Shown one piece after another: positions 1-9,451 of a DNA stretch of 64,000 nt. Position 1 is the first letter of the stretch, and each line of letters starts with the position of its first letter. The notes below the pieces were generated by a model. The model did no database searches. It had not been told where the DNA came from and saw only the letters and a program-made list of their open reading frames with translations. Position numbers and translations under genes: made by a program. This DNA comes from Pseudomonas sp. M30-35. Its GTDB lineage: Bacteria; Pseudomonadota; Gammaproteobacteria; Pseudomonadales; Pseudomonadaceae. The stretch spans positions 2,480,001 through 2,544,000 of the forward strand of contig NZ_CP020892.1 in the NCBI RefSeq assembly GCF_002163625.1, read 5' to 3'.

Positions 1-3000
1 AGGCGCCTGGGCACTGCTGCTCGGCCAACATGCCGGGCGTGACGATGTGGTCTATGGCGTCACTGTCGCCGGTCGTCCCGAGAATCTGGCGGCGGTGGAT
101 AACACCGTGGGGCTGTTCATCAATACCCTGCCGTTGCGCGTGCAATGGGCTGACGGACCAACGCTGGTGAACTGGTTGCAACAGTTGCAGCAAACCAACA
201 GCGACTTGCGTCATCACGCTTACCTGCCGCTGGGCAAACTCAAGTCGATGACAAGCATTGCCGCTGAACAGGCGCTGTTCGACTCGATTCTGGTGTTCGA
301 GAACTTCCCGGTCACTGACGCGCTCAACCAGGACACTGGCGGCCTTAGCTTCAAGGCACCGAGCAGCGACCAGCAGGCCGATGGCATCACCCTCACCCAA
401 GGCCGCAACCATTTCCCGCTGTCGTTGATCGTGGTGCCGGACAAGCAGTTGCACTACCTGATCAGCTACAACCGCGCACGCTTCAGCGATGCCGAGATCG
501 CGGTATTGTCAGCACAGTTGCGCGACATCCTGTTGGCGATGACGGCGCAAGCACAATGCCCGGTTGGTGAGTTGCAGTGGCTCAGTCCTGAGGAGCATCA
601 ACGCCTGCTCATACAAGGGCGCGGAACGCAGTTGCCGGTGCCTCAGGTCTGCCTGCATCAGCGTTTCGAGCAACACGCTGCGGCTAATCCCGAACACCTG
701 GCGATCCGTGATTGCAAAGTGGCGCTCACCTACGGGGAACTGGACCAGCAGGCTAACCGCCTCAGCCAATACCTGCGCGCCCAAGGCATCGGCCATGACA
801 GCGTGGTGGCCCTTGCCCTGGAACGCAGCACTGAGTTTGTGATTGCCCTACTGGCGACCTTAAAGGCCGGCGCGGCCTATCTACCGCTGGATATCAAACA
901 GCCCGCCGGGCGTTTGGCCGATGTCCTGGATGACAGTCGCGCCGCGCTGCTGATCGGTGCCGCGCCATCGCCACTGCTCAAGGGCCTGGCCGAACACACG
1001 TCTGCACTCTGGCTGACGGAACAGGCGCAGGTCATCGCCACGCAGCCAGACACCCCGCCCGCGGTGGCGCACAGCCCAAGCGATGCCGCCTATGTGATCT
1101 ACACCTCGGGCTCAACCGGCACCCCCAAAGGCGTGGTGGTCGAGCATCAATCCATCGTTGATTACCTGACAGCGGTGCAGACCGTCCTCAATCCGCCGTC
1201 GACAGCTCGTTATGGCTTGCTGTCCAGCGTCGCGGCAGACCTGGGTCACACCCAACTGTTCGGTGCCCTGTGCAGCGGCGCGAGCCTATTGTTGGTGGAT
1301 GAAGAAGTCGGTTTCAGCCCGCTGGCACTGGCCGACCTCTTCGACCAGCACCCGCTGGATGTGCTGAAAATAACCCCAAGCCATCTGGCCGGGTTACTGC
1401 AGGCACTTCCCGATGCACGCCTGTTGCCTCGTGCCCTGCTGGTCTTTGGTGGCGACGCCCTTAGCCCGGCGTTGCTGGAACAGGTCAACCGCCTTGCGCC
1501 GGGGCTCAGGGTGCTCAACCACTACGGGCCGAGCGAAGCGACGGTTGGTGCGATTGCCAGCGAACTGAGCGCAGGCCTGCGCAGCATTGCCCTTGGTCGA
1601 CCGCTGCCCAACCGGCAACTGCGGGTGGTCGACGTTAATGGTCATCCGGTGCCAACCGGAGTATCAGGCGAACTGTTGATCGAGGGTGCTCTGGCCCGGG
1701 GCTACCTGCACCGGCCTGATCTGACTGCCGAACGCTTCCAGCTTGATGATAACCAGCAACGCTGGTACCGAACCGGTGACCGCGTGCGCTGGCAGGTGGA
1801 CGGCCAGCTGGCGTTTATCGGCCGGGTCGACAGTCAGGTCAAGATCCGTGGCAATCGCCTGGAACTGGGCGAAGTCGAAGCCCAGATCAAGCGCCTGTCG
1901 CCGCTGATTGAACAGGCTCTGGTACGCGCCGTGGAACTGGATGGCAACCTGCGATTGGTGGCCTATCTGGTCGCCAGCCAGTCGCTTTCGGCCACCAAAC
2001 TGCGTAACGACCTCAGCGCACGCGTGCCGGACTACATGGTGCCTGCGCACTTCATCACGCTTGACGAACTGCCCCTCAACCGCAACGGCAAGGTCGATGC
2101 TCAGCGTCTGCCGATACCGCAACAGCCAACCGACGACAGCACCACTCACGTGGCGCCGCGCAATGAAGTCGAGACACTGCTGGCGGACATCTGGCAGGAA
2201 GTTCTAAAGCGTGAACGGATTGGCGTGCACGACAACTTTTTCGCCCTCGGGGGCGATTCGATTCTCAACTTGCAAATCATCGCCCGTGCCAACCAGCAAG
2301 GACTCAAGCTCACGCCGAGTCAGCTATTCGAAAACCGCACCATCGCCGATATCGCACGGGTTCTGGGTGCTGACGCCAGTCACGCAGTGGCAGAAAACGC
2401 TGCCGACGGCTATGACCTGCCATTGGGAGCCGGTCAACTGGCGCGCTTACAACAAGGTTCGCTGGACGCCACATGGCGTTGTGTGGCGCTTAGCCAAGTG
2501 ATTGATAGCCAACTGCTGAGCCAGGCCATTGCTGCCTTGCAACAGCACCACCAGGCGTTGCGTCTGGCGCTCAAGGCACTGCCGGATGGCGAATGGCAGC
2601 AGCAGGTACTGGTCGCTCCAGCGGGCCCGGTGGTTAGCCGTCAGAGCCTCGTAGATCTCAGCTATTCACGTTTGCAGACCGTGGCTCAGGCGGGTGTTGA
2701 CGGCCTTGATCTGGAACGCGGGCAAACACTGCATGCTTGCCTGTTGGAGCATGACGGCAAGCACCATCTGCTGCTGGCCGCTCACCCACTGAGTCTTGAC
2801 GAAGCATCGTGGCCGCTGTTGCTCACCGACCTCAATCTGGCGTTGGGGCAACTGCTGTATCAGCGCCCCGTGCGGCTGTCCTATGCGGGCGGCGACTTCA
2901 CCCAGTGGACACGCCACCAGCACAGCTATGCCCAGGGCGATACGCTGGACGATGTCTGGGAACACTGGCTGCAATATGCAGGCATGGACACCGTGCAATT

Positions 3001-6000
3001 GCCTGACAGTCAACAGCCAATCAGCCTGGTTGAAGAAAAGCTTTCAGCCAGCACCTCACGTGACCTCAAGCGCTTGGGCGAAGTGTTGCATCTGGACTGG
3101 AACAGCCTGCTGGCCAGCGCTGTGGTAGAACAGTGCCAAGCACAGTGCGGTGCAGGCCTGGTTGCGCTGAATATTCAAGGCGCACGCCCGGCGACAGAGC
3201 AACTGCCTGTGGGCGCACCGATTGCCGTGGCCGATCTTGACCCGGCCCGCATCGTCGGCCCTTTGCAGCTGGCGGTTCCCTTCTTCCTCCAACCTGAAGG
3301 CGACAGCCTGCTGCAACGTTTGCAGGCACTGGCCGTGCAACTGCGTGCCTACCCGCAACATGGCGCCGACTATGGTGTCCTGCGTTACCTCTCGGACAAC
3401 ACTTACTTGCAGGAGCCGCTGGGCGACCTGCCGAGTGCCTCGGTCACCATTCGCTGGCTGGGTAACCGCGACAGCCATCGCGAACAACACGGCATCCTGG
3501 CGCAGGTCGAGGCCGCGAGCCAGCCGACAGCCCCTGCTTGCCCACTGACGCTGGATGCCCATTGGCAGGACGGTCGCCTGTATCTGCGCAGCGAAGGCAC
3601 ACTTGCCGCCAGCTGGATGCCTCGCCTCGTACAACAGCTGACCGAGCTGGCCGGGCTCCTTGCCGAACCCGAGCTGCGTCCTGCCAGTCAGGCCTTCCCG
3701 CTTTGCCACAAGCAGGCGGCAACCCTGGCCGCTGAACCGCTGGACTGGTCGAACATCGAAGATGTCTACCCTTTGTCATCCATGCAACAGGGCATGCTGC
3801 TGCACACCCTGCTGCAACCCCACAGCGGCATCTACCTGATGCAACAACGCTACAGTTGGGACGGCGTGCTGCAACGCCCAGCCATGGAAGCCGCCTGGCA
3901 ACTGTTCCTTGAGCGCCATCCGATGATGCGCACCGCCTTCTGGTGGCAGGACGACCATGAGCCGCTGCAATGTGTCTACCGTAAAACCGCCCCGGCGTTC
4001 GACTGGCAAGACCTGCGCCACCTCGATGAAGAGCAACAGCGGCTGGCGATGGATCAGGCCCTGGAAGCGCAACGCCTGCAAGGTTTCGACATGGCCTGCG
4101 CGCCCTTGACCCACCTGCGGGTGTTCCAACTCGACGAGCGCCGCTTCGCCGTGGTGCGCAGCTTCCACCACATCCTGACTGACGCCTGGTGCTTCGGCCT
4201 GCTGATGGAAGATTTACTGGCGATCTACCAAGCCATCGTGCGCCAGGAGCCTGTGGCCCGACCACTGTTCCGTTCGTTCCGTGGTTACATGAGCTGGCTG
4301 GAGCGCCATGACATGGCCGCAGCTCACGCTTTCTGGCAGGCGGAAATGGCAGGTTTCAGCGAACCGACGCCACTGCATGTTGACAGCCCGCTGAACCGCC
4401 CAGAACAGGCTCCGGAACAGGTCGGCGATCTCGACCAGACCCTGAGCATCAGTCAGACCCAGCGTTTGCAGCAGCTGTGCCAAACCTATCAGCTGACGCC
4501 TAACACCTGGATTCAGGGTGCCTGGGCGTTGCTGCTGTCGCGATACAGCGGTAACCGCGATGTGCTGTTCGGCGTCACCGTGGCCGGTCGCCCCACTGAT
4601 CTGGCGGGCGTGGAAGAGATGGTTGGGTTGTTCATCAACAGCCTGCCCCTGCGCATCGATGTCGATCCGCAAGCAATGGTGGCCGACTGGTTGCAGTCGC
4701 TGCTGTCGCACAATGCACAATTACGCGAACACGAAAGCGCGTCGCTGGTGGATATCCAGCGCTGCAGTGATGTACCGCGCGGCCAGCAGTTGTTCGACAG
4801 CCTGGTGGTATTCGAAAACGCCCCGCTGGATATCAGCAGTGTGCAATTGGACGCCTTCAGCATCGACATCTATGAAGATCGGGTGCACACCAATTTCCCG
4901 ATGACGGTGGTGCTCTATCCTGGCGACCGCCTGGGGATTCGCTTGTCTTACGACAACCAGCGTTTCACCCGCGATACCGTGCAGCGGATGCTCGGGCATC
5001 TGGTGCAATTGCTGTCCGCCATGCTCGATCAACCGCAGGCCCAACTGGGTAGCCTGCACATGCTCCCGAAAATGGAGCGTCAGGCGTTGCAGGTCGAATG
5101 GAACAACAGCGCCGTCGACTTCCCGCTGGAACGGGGCTACGCCTCGCTATTCGCCGATCAGGTACGCAACCGCGCCCAACACATCGCCGCCGTGTGCCAA
5201 GGGCAATCCCTGACCTACGCCGAACTGGATCGACGCGCCAATAACATTGCTCACGCGTTGCAAGCAGCCGGTGCGGGTCCTGAAACATTGGTGGCGCTAT
5301 TTGCCGATCGTGGCCTGCCCTTGCTGGCCATGATGATCGCCACCCTCAAGGTCGGCGCCGCCTTCCAGGCGCTGGATACCCAGCAACCGGCCACCCGTCT
5401 GGCAGAGCTGCTTGATCTGGGTGAAGCCCCGCTGTTGCTGGTTTGCGAGCACGCAGCCTCGACGCTGGACAACGTACTGCCACAGATGCACAAGCAGCCC
5501 AACTGCCTGAATGTCCAAGCGCTGTGGCAAGGCAGCGAGCAACCGCCAGTTACCTACTCGCATAACCCTGATCAACTGGCCTATGTGATCTTCACTTCGG
5601 GTTCCACCGGTACGCCCAAGGGGGTTATGGTCGAGCACCGTGGGATGCTCAACAACATGTTCGGTAAAGTGCCGAGCCTGGGTTTGAGCGAAGGCGACCG
5701 TATTGCCCAGACCGCTTCGGCGGCGTTCGATATCTGTGTGTGGCAGTTCCTCGCCGCACCGTTGTTTGGCGCCACCGTGCACATACTGCCCGACGCTCAG
5801 GCGCATGATCCGCTGGCCTTGCTTGATGTTGTCGAGGAACAGCGTTTGACGCTGCTGGAAACGGTGCCTGCACTGATTCGCGGCATGCTCCAGGAAAGTC
5901 GTCCGCAACATAGTCTGGCCAGCCTGCGCTGGCTGTTGCCCACTGGCGAGGCGCTGCCACCGGCGCTGGCGCGAGACTGGCTCGCACGCTTCCCGTCCAC

Positions 6001-9000
6001 CCCGATGATGAACGCCTATGGCCCAGCCGAGTGCTCGGACGATGTTGCGTTCCATCCGATCACCCAGCCACCGGCCGATGACTGCCTGCACATGCCTATC
6101 GGCCGTCCGACCGCCAACAACCAGGTATTCGTTCTCGACTCGGCGCTACGGGTGGTGCCTGTCGGGGTTCCCGGCGAATTGTGCATCGGCGGGGTCGGTG
6201 TGGGTCGCGGTTACCTGCGCGACTCAGAACGCACCCGCGAGGCCTTTGTTCCTCACCCGTTCCAGCCGCAAGCACGGTTGTATCGCAGCGGTGACATTGG
6301 CCGCATGCGCGCAGATGGTGTGATCGAATACCTTGGGCGTCGCGACCAGCAAGTGAAAATCCGCGGTTATCGCATCGAGTTGGGCGAAATCGAAAACCGT
6401 TTGATGCAGCACCCGGCAATCGACAGTGCCGCAGTATTGGCGCTGCCGGATGCACGTGGCACCTTGCAACTGGTGGCCTGGTATGTGCTCGACAGCACTA
6501 CCAACCTGGGCGGCGAGCCCGCGCAACAGGTACTGGCCGCTTACTTGAGCACACAATTGGCAAGCTATATGGTGCCGGCCCGTTGGCTGGAGCTTGAACA
6601 GTTGCCGCTGAACGCCAACGGCAAGGTCGACCGTCGCGCCCTAACCGCCATCGGCATCCCTCAAACCGAGCAGGATCAGGAGTTGTGTGTGGCACCGCGC
6701 ACTGCCACTGAACAGGTATTGGCTGAGCTCTGGAAAGAAATCCTAGGACTGGACAAGGTTGGCGTGCACGACGATTTCTTCGCCATCGGCGGCCATTCGT
6801 TGCTGGCGACCCAAGTACTGTCACGTATCCGTCGTCGGCTGGAGGTCAACCTGCCACTGCGTATCCTGTTCGAACGCGGCACCCTGGAACAGCTGGCCGA
6901 AGCGGTTGATCGACAGCGCGACGTGCAGATCGAGGCCGACGGCGAGGTCAACATCACCCTGACCCCACGCAACCAACCGCTGCCGCTGTCTTACAGCCAG
7001 CAACGGCTGTGGTTCCTCGATCGATTCGAAGGCCCGAGCGCGGCCTACAACATGAGCACTGTCGTCAGATTACGCGGCGTGCTGAACATCGCGGCGCTGC
7101 AAGCGGCGTTGCAGCAGGTACTGGAGCGTCACGAATCGTTGCGTACCGCCTTTCACCTCAATGGCGACCAGCCGTGCCAGGTGATCAGCCCGGCACCGGT
7201 GGTTGACCTGACGCCAACCGAGCTGACCGATGTCGATGGCGAGGAGCAGGCACAACGCCTTCAGCGCCTGATCGATGAAGAGTCTGCCCGCCCGTTCGAC
7301 TTGCAACAGGCACCTATGTTGCGCGCCAGTTTGTTGCGTCTAGGCACGGATGATCACGTGTTGCAGTTGGTGCTGCATCACATCGCGACCGACGCCTGGT
7401 CCATGGGTATTCTGATGCAGGAGCTGATCAGCGGGTATCAAGCCTTCACTCAGGGTGCTACACCGGCCTTCGCGCCGCTGCCCGTTCAGTATGCGGACTA
7501 CGCCTTCTGGCAACGCAGCGAAGCACAACAACGTCAGCTGGCACGTGCCATCGACTACTGGCGTCGCCAGCTCGACGGCGCTCCGACCTTGATCGCACTG
7601 CCGCTGGATAACCCAAGGCCGACACGTCCCGACTATCAAGGTGCTGCGCTTGAGCAACGCTTCACTCCGGCTCAGGCTCAGACCCTCAAAACCTACGCAC
7701 AGCAGCAACGGGCGACGCTGTTCATGGTCTTGCTCAATGCCTTCAACAGCCTGTTGCAGCGCGCCACCGGCAGCCACGACTTTATCGTCGGCACCGACTT
7801 GGCCAACCGCGAACACCCGGCCGTGGAAAACCTCATCGGTTTCTTCGTCAATGTGTTGCCGATACGTGCACGCCTGACCGAGGGCGAACACTTTGCCGTA
7901 CGCCTGCAACGCTTGCGTGATGACTGCCTGTCAGCCTTCCAACACCAGCAAGTACCGTTCGACAAGCTAGTCGAGGAGCTGCAGCCGCCGCGCACGCCGG
8001 GGGTCAATCCGTTGGTTCAGGTGCTATTCGTCATGCAGAACACACCGGGTTCCACCGCCAGCCTGCCGGGCCTTGAAGTAGAGGAACACCTGATGCAGGG
8101 CCAGCAGAGCAGCAAGTTCGACCTGGCCGTGTTTGTCGAGGAGAACGAGGATCAAAGTCTGAGCGTGCGCTGGGTCTATCGCACAAGCGTGTTGAGCGCG
8201 TCCACCATCACCCTGCTTGAGCAAGGCTTCGCGGGCTTGCTGGAGCGCCTCCTTGTGGCACCCGAGCAAGCATTGGACGATTGGTCATGGCAACTGCCGG
8301 GTAGCAACGACAGCGCCGCCGTCTCCCAGCCTGACTCGTCGGGCAACGATGTGGCGGCCCGCAGCGCACGCAAAATGTCCAAGTTGAGCAAACTCAAGCA
8401 AACCCGTGCCACCGCCGTAAGTCAGGTGGCGCACGAACAGGTACGCACCCGCACCCTGGGTGATGGGCGAACGTTGCCGCTGGTAATCGAGCCGCTGCTT
8501 GGCGAGCTGGACCCTGTGCACTGGGCGCTGCAAGCCCGTGAATGGATCAATCAACAACTGCTCAGCCACGGCGGTTTGCTGTTCCGCGGGTTTAACCTGC
8601 CTGATGCCGCCGCCTTCGAGCAGTTCGCCCAAGCCATCGAACCTGACCTTTACGGGGCTTATGGCGACCTGCCGAAAAACACCTCCGGCAAGAACATCTA
8701 CCATTCCACGCCATACCCGGAACAGCACATGATTCTCTTCCACAATGAGAGCTCGCACTTGCCGCAGTGGCCACGCAAACAGTGGTTCTATTGTGAAACG
8801 CCAGCACCGCGTGGCGGCTGCACGCCGATCGTCGATTGCCGGCAGGTGCTGACGCGGTTGCCCGAGGACATCGTCGCTCGTCTCAAGGCTCAGGGCCTGC
8901 TTTATGTACGGCACTTCACCGACAAGCTGGACGTGCGCTGGCAGGACTTTTTCAAGACCGAGCAACGAGACGAAGTCGAGCGCCAATGCCAGAACTCAGG

Positions 9001-9451
9001 CATGCAATGGGAGTGGCTGGGCACCGATAACCTACGCATTGCCCAGCGTTGCCCGGCGATCATCGAACATCCGGAGACCGGAGAATTGTCATTTTTCAAT
9101 CAAGTGCAACTGCACCACTCGGCGTGCCTGGAACCTGAGGTGCGCAGCAACCTGATCAACCTGTTCGGTTTGGGCAACCTGCCACGCAACGTGTATTACG
9201 GCGATGGCAGCGTGATCGAAGACCAGGTAATGGAAGTGATCGGCGCCGCCTACGAGAACTGCGCAGTGCGCTTCGACTGGCACAAGGGCGACATGGTGAT
9301 GCTCGACAACATGCTGGTGGCCCACGCCCGGGACCCATTTGAGGGCGAGCGTAAGATCTGTGTCGCCATGGGCCAGATGATGAATCGCGAACAACTGGCG
9401 AGCAGCCGGCCAGCAGCACAACCGTTGCCAGACATGGAGGTGCCGGTATGA
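1..9451 (+). CDS. Siderophore NRPS, 5'-partial: (C)-A-T-interface-C-A-T-C-aspartyl beta-hydroxylase
   Basis: The reading frame is open from base 2, inside a condensation domain, so the start lies upstream; 3149 residues are visible. Order by base position: C-domain end (to ~620); A1 (~660-2130); carrier T1 (GGDS, Ser codon 2258); a condensation-like domain (~2410-3700) reading HPLSLDE where HHxxxDG is expected; C (~3745-5090, HHILTDA); A2 (~5140-6650); T2 (GGHS, Ser codon 6797); C (~6960-8240, HHIATDA); and a TauD/SyrP-type Fe(II)/2-oxoglutarate hydroxylase (~8410-9430) with HNE at 8741 and the distal His at 9323. My manual A1 pocket code D-L-T-K-V-G-H-V-G is the known aspartate code. A2 reads D-I-W-E-L-T-A-D-D; diaminobutyrate is possible but unsure. 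A fused hydroxylase together with interface domains is the arrangement described for L-threo beta-hydroxyaspartate siderophores. The gene overlaps the next synthetase by four bases. Confidence 0.93.
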   Translation, partial: GAWALLLGQHAGRDDVVYGVTVAGRPENLAAVDNTVGLFINTLPLRVQWADGPTLVNWLQQLQQTNSDLRHHAYLPLGKLKSMTSIAAEQALFDSILVFENFPVTDALNQDTGGLSFKAPSSDQQADGITLTQGRNHFPLSLIVVPDKQLHYLISYNRARFSDAEIAVLSAQLRDILLAMTAQAQCPVGELQWLSPEEHQRLLIQGRGTQLPVPQVCLHQRFEQHAAANPEHLAIRDCKVALTYGELDQQANRLSQYLRAQGIGHDSVVALALERSTEFVIALLATLKAGAAYLPLDIKQPAGRLADVLDDSRAALLIGAAPSPLLKGLAEHTSALWLTEQAQVIATQPDTPPAVAHSPSDAAYVIYTSGSTGTPKGVVVEHQSIVDYLTAVQTVLNPPSTARYGLLSSVAADLGHTQLFGALCSGASLLLVDEEVGFSPLALADLFDQHPLDVLKITPSHLAGLLQALPDARLLPRALLVFGGDALSPALLEQVNRLAPGLRVLNHYGPSEATVGAIASELSAGLRSIALGRPLPNRQLRVVDVNGHPVPTGVSGELLIEGALARGYLHRPDLTAERFQLDDNQQRWYRTGDRVRWQVDGQLAFIGRVDSQVKIRGNRLELGEVEAQIKRLSPLIEQALVRAVELDGNLRLVAYLVASQSLSATKLRNDLSARVPDYMVPAHFITLDELPLNRNGKVDAQRLPIPQQPTDDSTTHVAPRNEVETLLADIWQEVLKRERIGVHDNFFALGGDSILNLQIIARANQQGLKLTPSQLFENRTIADIARVLGADASHAVAENAADGYDLPLGAGQLARLQQGSLDATWRCVALSQVIDSQLLSQAIAALQQHHQALRLALKALPDGEWQQQVLVAPAGPVVSRQSLVDLSYSRLQTVAQAGVDGLDLERGQTLHACLLEHDGKHHLLLAAHPLSLDEASWPLLLTDLNLALGQLLYQRPVRLSYAGGDFTQWTRHQHSYAQGDTLDDVWEHWLQYAGMDTVQLPDSQQPISLVEEKLSASTSRDLKRLGEVLHLDWNSLLASAVVEQCQAQCGAGLVALNIQGARPATEQLPVGAPIAVADLDPARIVGPLQLAVPFFLQPEGDSLLQRLQALAVQLRAYPQHGADYGVLRYLSDNTYLQEPLGDLPSASVTIRWLGNRDSHREQHGILAQVEAASQPTAPACPLTLDAHWQDGRLYLRSEGTLAASWMPRLVQQLTELAGLLAEPELRPASQAFPLCHKQAATLAAEPLDWSNIEDVYPLSSMQQGMLLHTLLQPHSGIYLMQQRYSWDGVLQRPAMEAAWQLFLERHPMMRTAFWWQDDHEPLQCVYRKTAPAFDWQDLRHLDEEQQRLAMDQALEAQRLQGFDMACAPLTHLRVFQLDERRFAVVRSFHHILTDAWCFGLLMEDLLAIYQAIVRQEPVARPLFRSFRGYMSWLERHDMAAAHAFWQAEMAGFSEPTPLHVDSPLNRPEQAPEQVGDLDQTLSISQTQRLQQLCQTYQLTPNTWIQGAWALLLSRYSGNRDVLFGVTVAGRPTDLAGVEEMVGLFINSLPLRIDVDPQAMVADWLQSLLSHNAQLREHESASLVDIQRCSDVPRGQQLFDSLVVFENAPLDISSVQLDAFSIDIYEDRVHTNFPMTVVLYPGDRLGIRLSYDNQRFTRDTVQRMLGHLVQLLSAMLDQPQAQLGSLHMLPKMERQALQVEWNNSAVDFPLERGYASLFADQVRNRAQHIAAVCQGQSLTYAELDRRANNIAHALQAAGAGPETLVALFADRGLPLLAMMIATLKVGAAFQALDTQQPATRLAELLDLGEAPLLLVCEHAASTLDNVLPQMHKQPNCLNVQALWQGSEQPPVTYSHNPDQLAYVIFTSGSTGTPKGVMVEHRGMLNNMFGKVPSLGLSEGDRIAQTASAAFDICVWQFLAAPLFGATVHILPDAQAHDPLALLDVVEEQRLTLLETVPALIRGMLQESRPQHSLASLRWLLPTGEALPPALARDWLARFPSTPMMNAYGPAECSDDVAFHPITQPPADDCLHMPIGRPTANNQVFVLDSALRVVPVGVPGELCIGGVGVGRGYLRDSERTREAFVPHPFQPQARLYRSGDIGRMRADGVIEYLGRRDQQVKIRGYRIELGEIENRLMQHPAIDSAAVLALPDARGTLQLVAWYVLDSTTNLGGEPAQQVLAAYLSTQLASYMVPARWLELEQLPLNANGKVDRRALTAIGIPQTEQDQELCVAPRTATEQVLAELWKEILGLDKVGVHDDFFAIGGHSLLATQVLSRIRRRLEVNLPLRILFERGTLEQLAEAVDRQRDVQIEADGEVNITLTPRNQPLPLSYSQQRLWFLDRFEGPSAAYNMSTVVRLRGVLNIAALQAALQQVLERHESLRTAFHLNGDQPCQVISPAPVVDLTPTELTDVDGEEQAQRLQRLIDEESARPFDLQQAPMLRASLLRLGTDDHVLQLVLHHIATDAWSMGILMQELISGYQAFTQGATPAFAPLPVQYADYAFWQRSEAQQRQLARAIDYWRRQLDGAPTLIALPLDNPRPTRPDYQGAALEQRFTPAQAQTLKTYAQQQRATLFMVLLNAFNSLLQRATGSHDFIVGTDLANREHPAVENLIGFFVNVLPIRARLTEGEHFAVRLQRLRDDCLSAFQHQQVPFDKLVEELQPPRTPGVNPLVQVLFVMQNTPGSTASLPGLEVEEHLMQGQQSSKFDLAVFVEENEDQSLSVRWVYRTSVLSASTITLLEQGFAGLLERLLVAPEQALDDWSWQLPGSNDSAAVSQPDSSGNDVAARSARKMSKLSKLKQTRATAVSQVAHEQVRTRTLGDGRTLPLVIEPLLGELDPVHWALQAREWINQQLLSHGGLLFRGFNLPDAAAFEQFAQAIEPDLYGAYGDLPKNTSGKNIYHSTPYPEQHMILFHNESSHLPQWPRKQWFYCETPAPRGGCTPIVDCRQVLTRLPEDIVARLKAQGLLYVRHFTDKLDVRWQDFFKTEQRDEVERQCQNSGMQWEWLGTDNLRIAQRCPAIIEHPETGELSFFNQVQLHHSACLEPEVRSNLINLFGLGNLPRNVYYGDGSVIEDQVMEVIGAAYENCAVRFDWHKGDMVMLDNMLVAHARDPFEGERKICVAMGQMMNREQLASSRPAAQPLPDMEVPV

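Noticed and set aside
3444..4265. Long minus-strand frame inside the first NRPS
   Set aside because: Antisense shadow of high-GC coding sequence; Arg/Pro/Gly-rich, no domain, and the plus-strand NRPS domains are intact here.
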